From NCBI RefSeq assembly GCF_003716875.1, contig NZ_CP033077.1:186001-250000 (forward strand): a DNA stretch of 64,000 bases, in the 5' to 3' direction. Made by a program: the position numbers and the translations under genes. This document shows, piece by piece, positions 62,196-64,000 of the stretch (position 1 is the first letter of the stretch; every line of letters starts with the position of its first letter). Under the pieces are notes generated by a model. It saw only the letters and a program-made list of their open reading frames with translations. It was not told the origin of the DNA and did not search any database. The stretch is from Vibrio zhugei (GTDB lineage Bacteria; Pseudomonadota; Gammaproteobacteria; Enterobacterales; Vibrionaceae).

Positions 62196-62708
62196 CATCG
62201 CCCCCTGTTTTAAGGTCATTCACTTCATGGCGGCAAAGATATACAAAATAACAGCAAAGTAACACTGACAATTCTTATTAAAATGGATTAGTTTTTTTTA
62301 TGCGAATGTAGCCATAAAAATGATGAATAATTATTCCTGTCACGCGGCTAAATATCACGAAAAATGGGAATGACTATTCATCGTTATCATCGCTCAGCGT
62401 TTATAAAAATACAAAATGACGTGATTAACCAATGTATTGGTGGCTCATTTCTACCTACGCAGTGAGTCAGTGTTCATTTCTTCACAATGAAAAAGGAACA
62501 CTATACGCAATCACACCCCAGACACTCACCCAAATCACAATCACTAATGTATCAAACCAGTCTTTTGTCCACATATTGCCTTCCCCCAAACGAGACGTAT
62601 CGCATAGCATTCTTTGGCCTAACGATCGAGTGTCTAGAGAAATAGCAAAAACTACGCCACAATGAATAAAATTAAGGTAACCATTTGATATTTAATATCT
62701 AATTAAGA
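62196..62708. other. Intergenic region upstream of the DUF1127-like gene
   Basis: About 510 bases, AT-rich. It contains the DUF1127-like promoter and a weak GTGTTC/GAACAC inverted repeat (about 62470-62501). A 77-codon plus-strand frame at 62432-62665 looks non-coding. Confidence 0.35.
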
Positions 62709-64000
62709 TTAAGCTCGAGTTTTTCTGTTGCCTAAGGTGGTGTCGGCCCGACTCATGAACTTTAAAAATGCGTCTGACATCGATTGTGGGCTGTACACCA
62801 CTGGCTGAGTCATGCGTAAAAAGGCATCGTAGCCCTCTTTCCCTTTCACTGTATAACTGGAAGAAACGCCACAGTACACCTGCTCGGGATGCACGCATTG
62901 CCATGCAACATCTCGATAAATTTCAAGGCCTTGAATGCGCTGACCCAATGGTGCATCACCATGATATTCAAATCGACAACGATGCAAATACGGGTAGCTA
63001 CCCGTACCAGTCCCAACAACGCCATTGCTCAGAGCATTATTCATCGCCCCTTCCAACACCTCCGCCAATATTTGACCGGTTACTTTATAAATGGCAAGAG
63101 GAATCACAAAAGGCAATATGTTGCCTACGATATCGGCAACGGTTAACGGTCCTGCCGAGGCCGATGCGCGAATTCCTCCCGCATTATGGAGAGCAAACTC
63201 TACCGGATGTCCCTCTTCACGCATACTTTCATAAAACCCTTGAACCACTAGCGGAGCTAGCTCACTGGCACCTTGCTCATCAGGGATACGAATATGACGC
63301 AGTGGCCGTTCCAGTTGGGTCACGATTTGCTTTTGACGTTGACGGACTTCGGGTAAATAATGTTCATATAAAATGGATTGAATCGTAGGATGCTTGGCAC
63401 ACGTCACCACATACGGATGCTCATCGACCCGCTGACGCGAAATAGCATACTGCTGACCATCAAATTCCGTGTCTAAACTTGCGTCCATAAACAGACGACG
63501 TCCGATCAAAAGCTCGTTTTTCCCATTGAAGCCAACCACGTGCCCGTGCTCATCAAAATCGATGTGGCAATGCCCCAACGCCAAGGCATGACAGCCGGAT
63601 TGGACGACATAGGTATCACCAACGCGCCGACCATACTCATCCATTTTCTCAAAGCCCAACTCACTAAAGTCACCTTGTAAGGTATGGCTATGTCCCCCCA
63701 CAATGACACCGATCCCTTCAACGGCTTCGGCGAGTTGCAGATCCTGATGATAGCCCAAATGACTCAGCACGATAATTGACCGCACGCCACTGGCATGGAT
63801 GGCTGCGATGGTATTGCGTACCACCTCAATGGCGTTCACAAATGGCGTATCTTGGTCTGGGTTGGCAATGTCCGTCATTTTGTCCAGCGACACCCCAAAA
63901 ATTGCGACTGGGTTAGCAGCATCGCCTTTTAAAATCCAACGCGCACACTGTGTATGCGGATCGTAACTGTAAACGTTGTCATTAGACCCTAAACGTACGG
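62709..64000 (-). CDS. 5'-nucleotidase/UshA-type metallophosphatase (5' partial)
   Basis: The frame stays open to the right edge, so the start and the first metal-binding motifs are missing; about 430 residues are visible. The metallophosphatase motif GVIVGGHSHT (from about 63690 down) and a C-terminal 5'-nucleotidase domain with HNAGGIRAS, GTGTGSYPYLHR and YCGVSSSYTVKGKEGYDAF are clear. UshA/NadN-like enzymes cleave nucleotides outside the inner membrane. Substrate and presence of a signal peptide cannot be judged from the visible part. Confidence 0.87.
   Translation of the reverse strand, partial: VRLGSNDNVYSYDPHTQCARWILKGDAANPVAIFGVSLDKMTDIANPDQDTPFVNAIEVVRNTIAAIHASGVRSIIVLSHLGYHQDLQLAEAVEGIGVIVGGHSHTLQGDFSELGFEKMDEYGRRVGDTYVVQSGCHALALGHCHIDFDEHGHVVGFNGKNELLIGRRLFMDASLDTEFDGQQYAISRQRVDEHPYVVTCAKHPTIQSILYEHYLPEVRQRQKQIVTQLERPLRHIRIPDEQGASELAPLVVQGFYESMREEGHPVEFALHNAGGIRASASAGPLTVADIVGNILPFVIPLAIYKVTGQILAEVLEGAMNNALSNGVVGTGTGSYPYLHRCRFEYHGDAPLGQRIQGLEIYRDVAWQCVHPEQVYCGVSSSYTVKGKEGYDAFLRMTQPVVYSPQSMSDAFLKFMSRADTTLGNRKTRA

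Noticed and set aside
62432..62665. 77-codon plus-strand frame
   Set aside because: Composition is not protein-like, no ribosome site, no recognisable content.

Overview
The window looks like chromosome of a Vibrio-type gammaproteobacterium. The evidence is a five-gene block matching the vxrABCDE wall-stress system of Vibrio cholerae in gene order and protein type, HlyU-family, DUF3319 and DUF3389 proteins typical of vibrios, and MsrPQ, Pat, SgrR and Ddl of vibrio type. I see no rRNA, tRNA, CRISPR array, insertion sequence or prophage. Both ends cut through genes: a dgcB-like gene on the left and a 5'-nucleotidase-type gene on the right.

Left region (1-8700), glycine betaine catabolism: dgcB, a dedicated ETF alpha/beta pair, a BCCT transporter and a small unknown gene on the plus strand, then divergent gbcA (Rieske oxygenase) and gbcB (its reductase). 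Together they would import betaine and demethylate it to dimethylglycine and then sarcosine, with electrons passing through the ETF. dgcA and the regulator must lie outside. From 8700 to 24800 there is mixed content: msrPQ (periplasmic methionine sulfoxide repair), a PAS-GGDEF-EAL protein, a truncated NUDIX gene, psiE, an OsmC-family gene, a five-gene peptide-type ABC importer, a small esterase, and divergent pduX and cbiJ-like corrinoid genes.

Central region (24800-40770), purine ring-fragment (ureide) catabolism: allantoinase puuE, allantoin racemase hpxA and a GntR regulator on the minus strand; an NCS1 permease on the plus strand; then a probable ten-gene plus-strand operon with a polar amino-acid-type ABC importer, an RpiR regulator, an SBF-like transporter, an amidase, hpxW (oxamate amidohydrolase), hpxJ (ureidoglycine-glyoxylate aminotransferase) and hpxK (allantoate amidohydrolase); finally guanine deaminase on the minus strand. 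This supports allantoin to allantoate to ureidoglycine to oxalurate, then oxamate to oxalate. The oxalurate-to-oxamate step and the upstream oxidation of xanthine and urate have no recognisable gene here. Three identical 10-base TGTATACAAT sites sit at the gntR, permease and guaD starts and probably define a regulon. A separate repeated 14-base motif lies upstream of the ABC operon.

Right region (41000-64000), ordinary housekeeping and vibrio-specific genes: ComFB-like and HlyU-family genes, vxrABCDE with a frameshifted vxrD, several tiny membrane-protein ORFs, mtgA, a hydroxyacid dehydrogenase, a DsbA-family protein, yciH, DUF3319, a lone tyrosine recombinase overlapping ddl tail to tail, a SPOR lipoprotein, the protein acetyltransferase pat, a LysR regulator, sgrR, DUF3389, a hotdog thioesterase, a PhnA-domain protein and a DUF1127-like small protein. 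The most interesting parts are the composite ureide/oxamate operon with its two candidate regulatory motifs, the orphan corrinoid pair and the broken vxrD.
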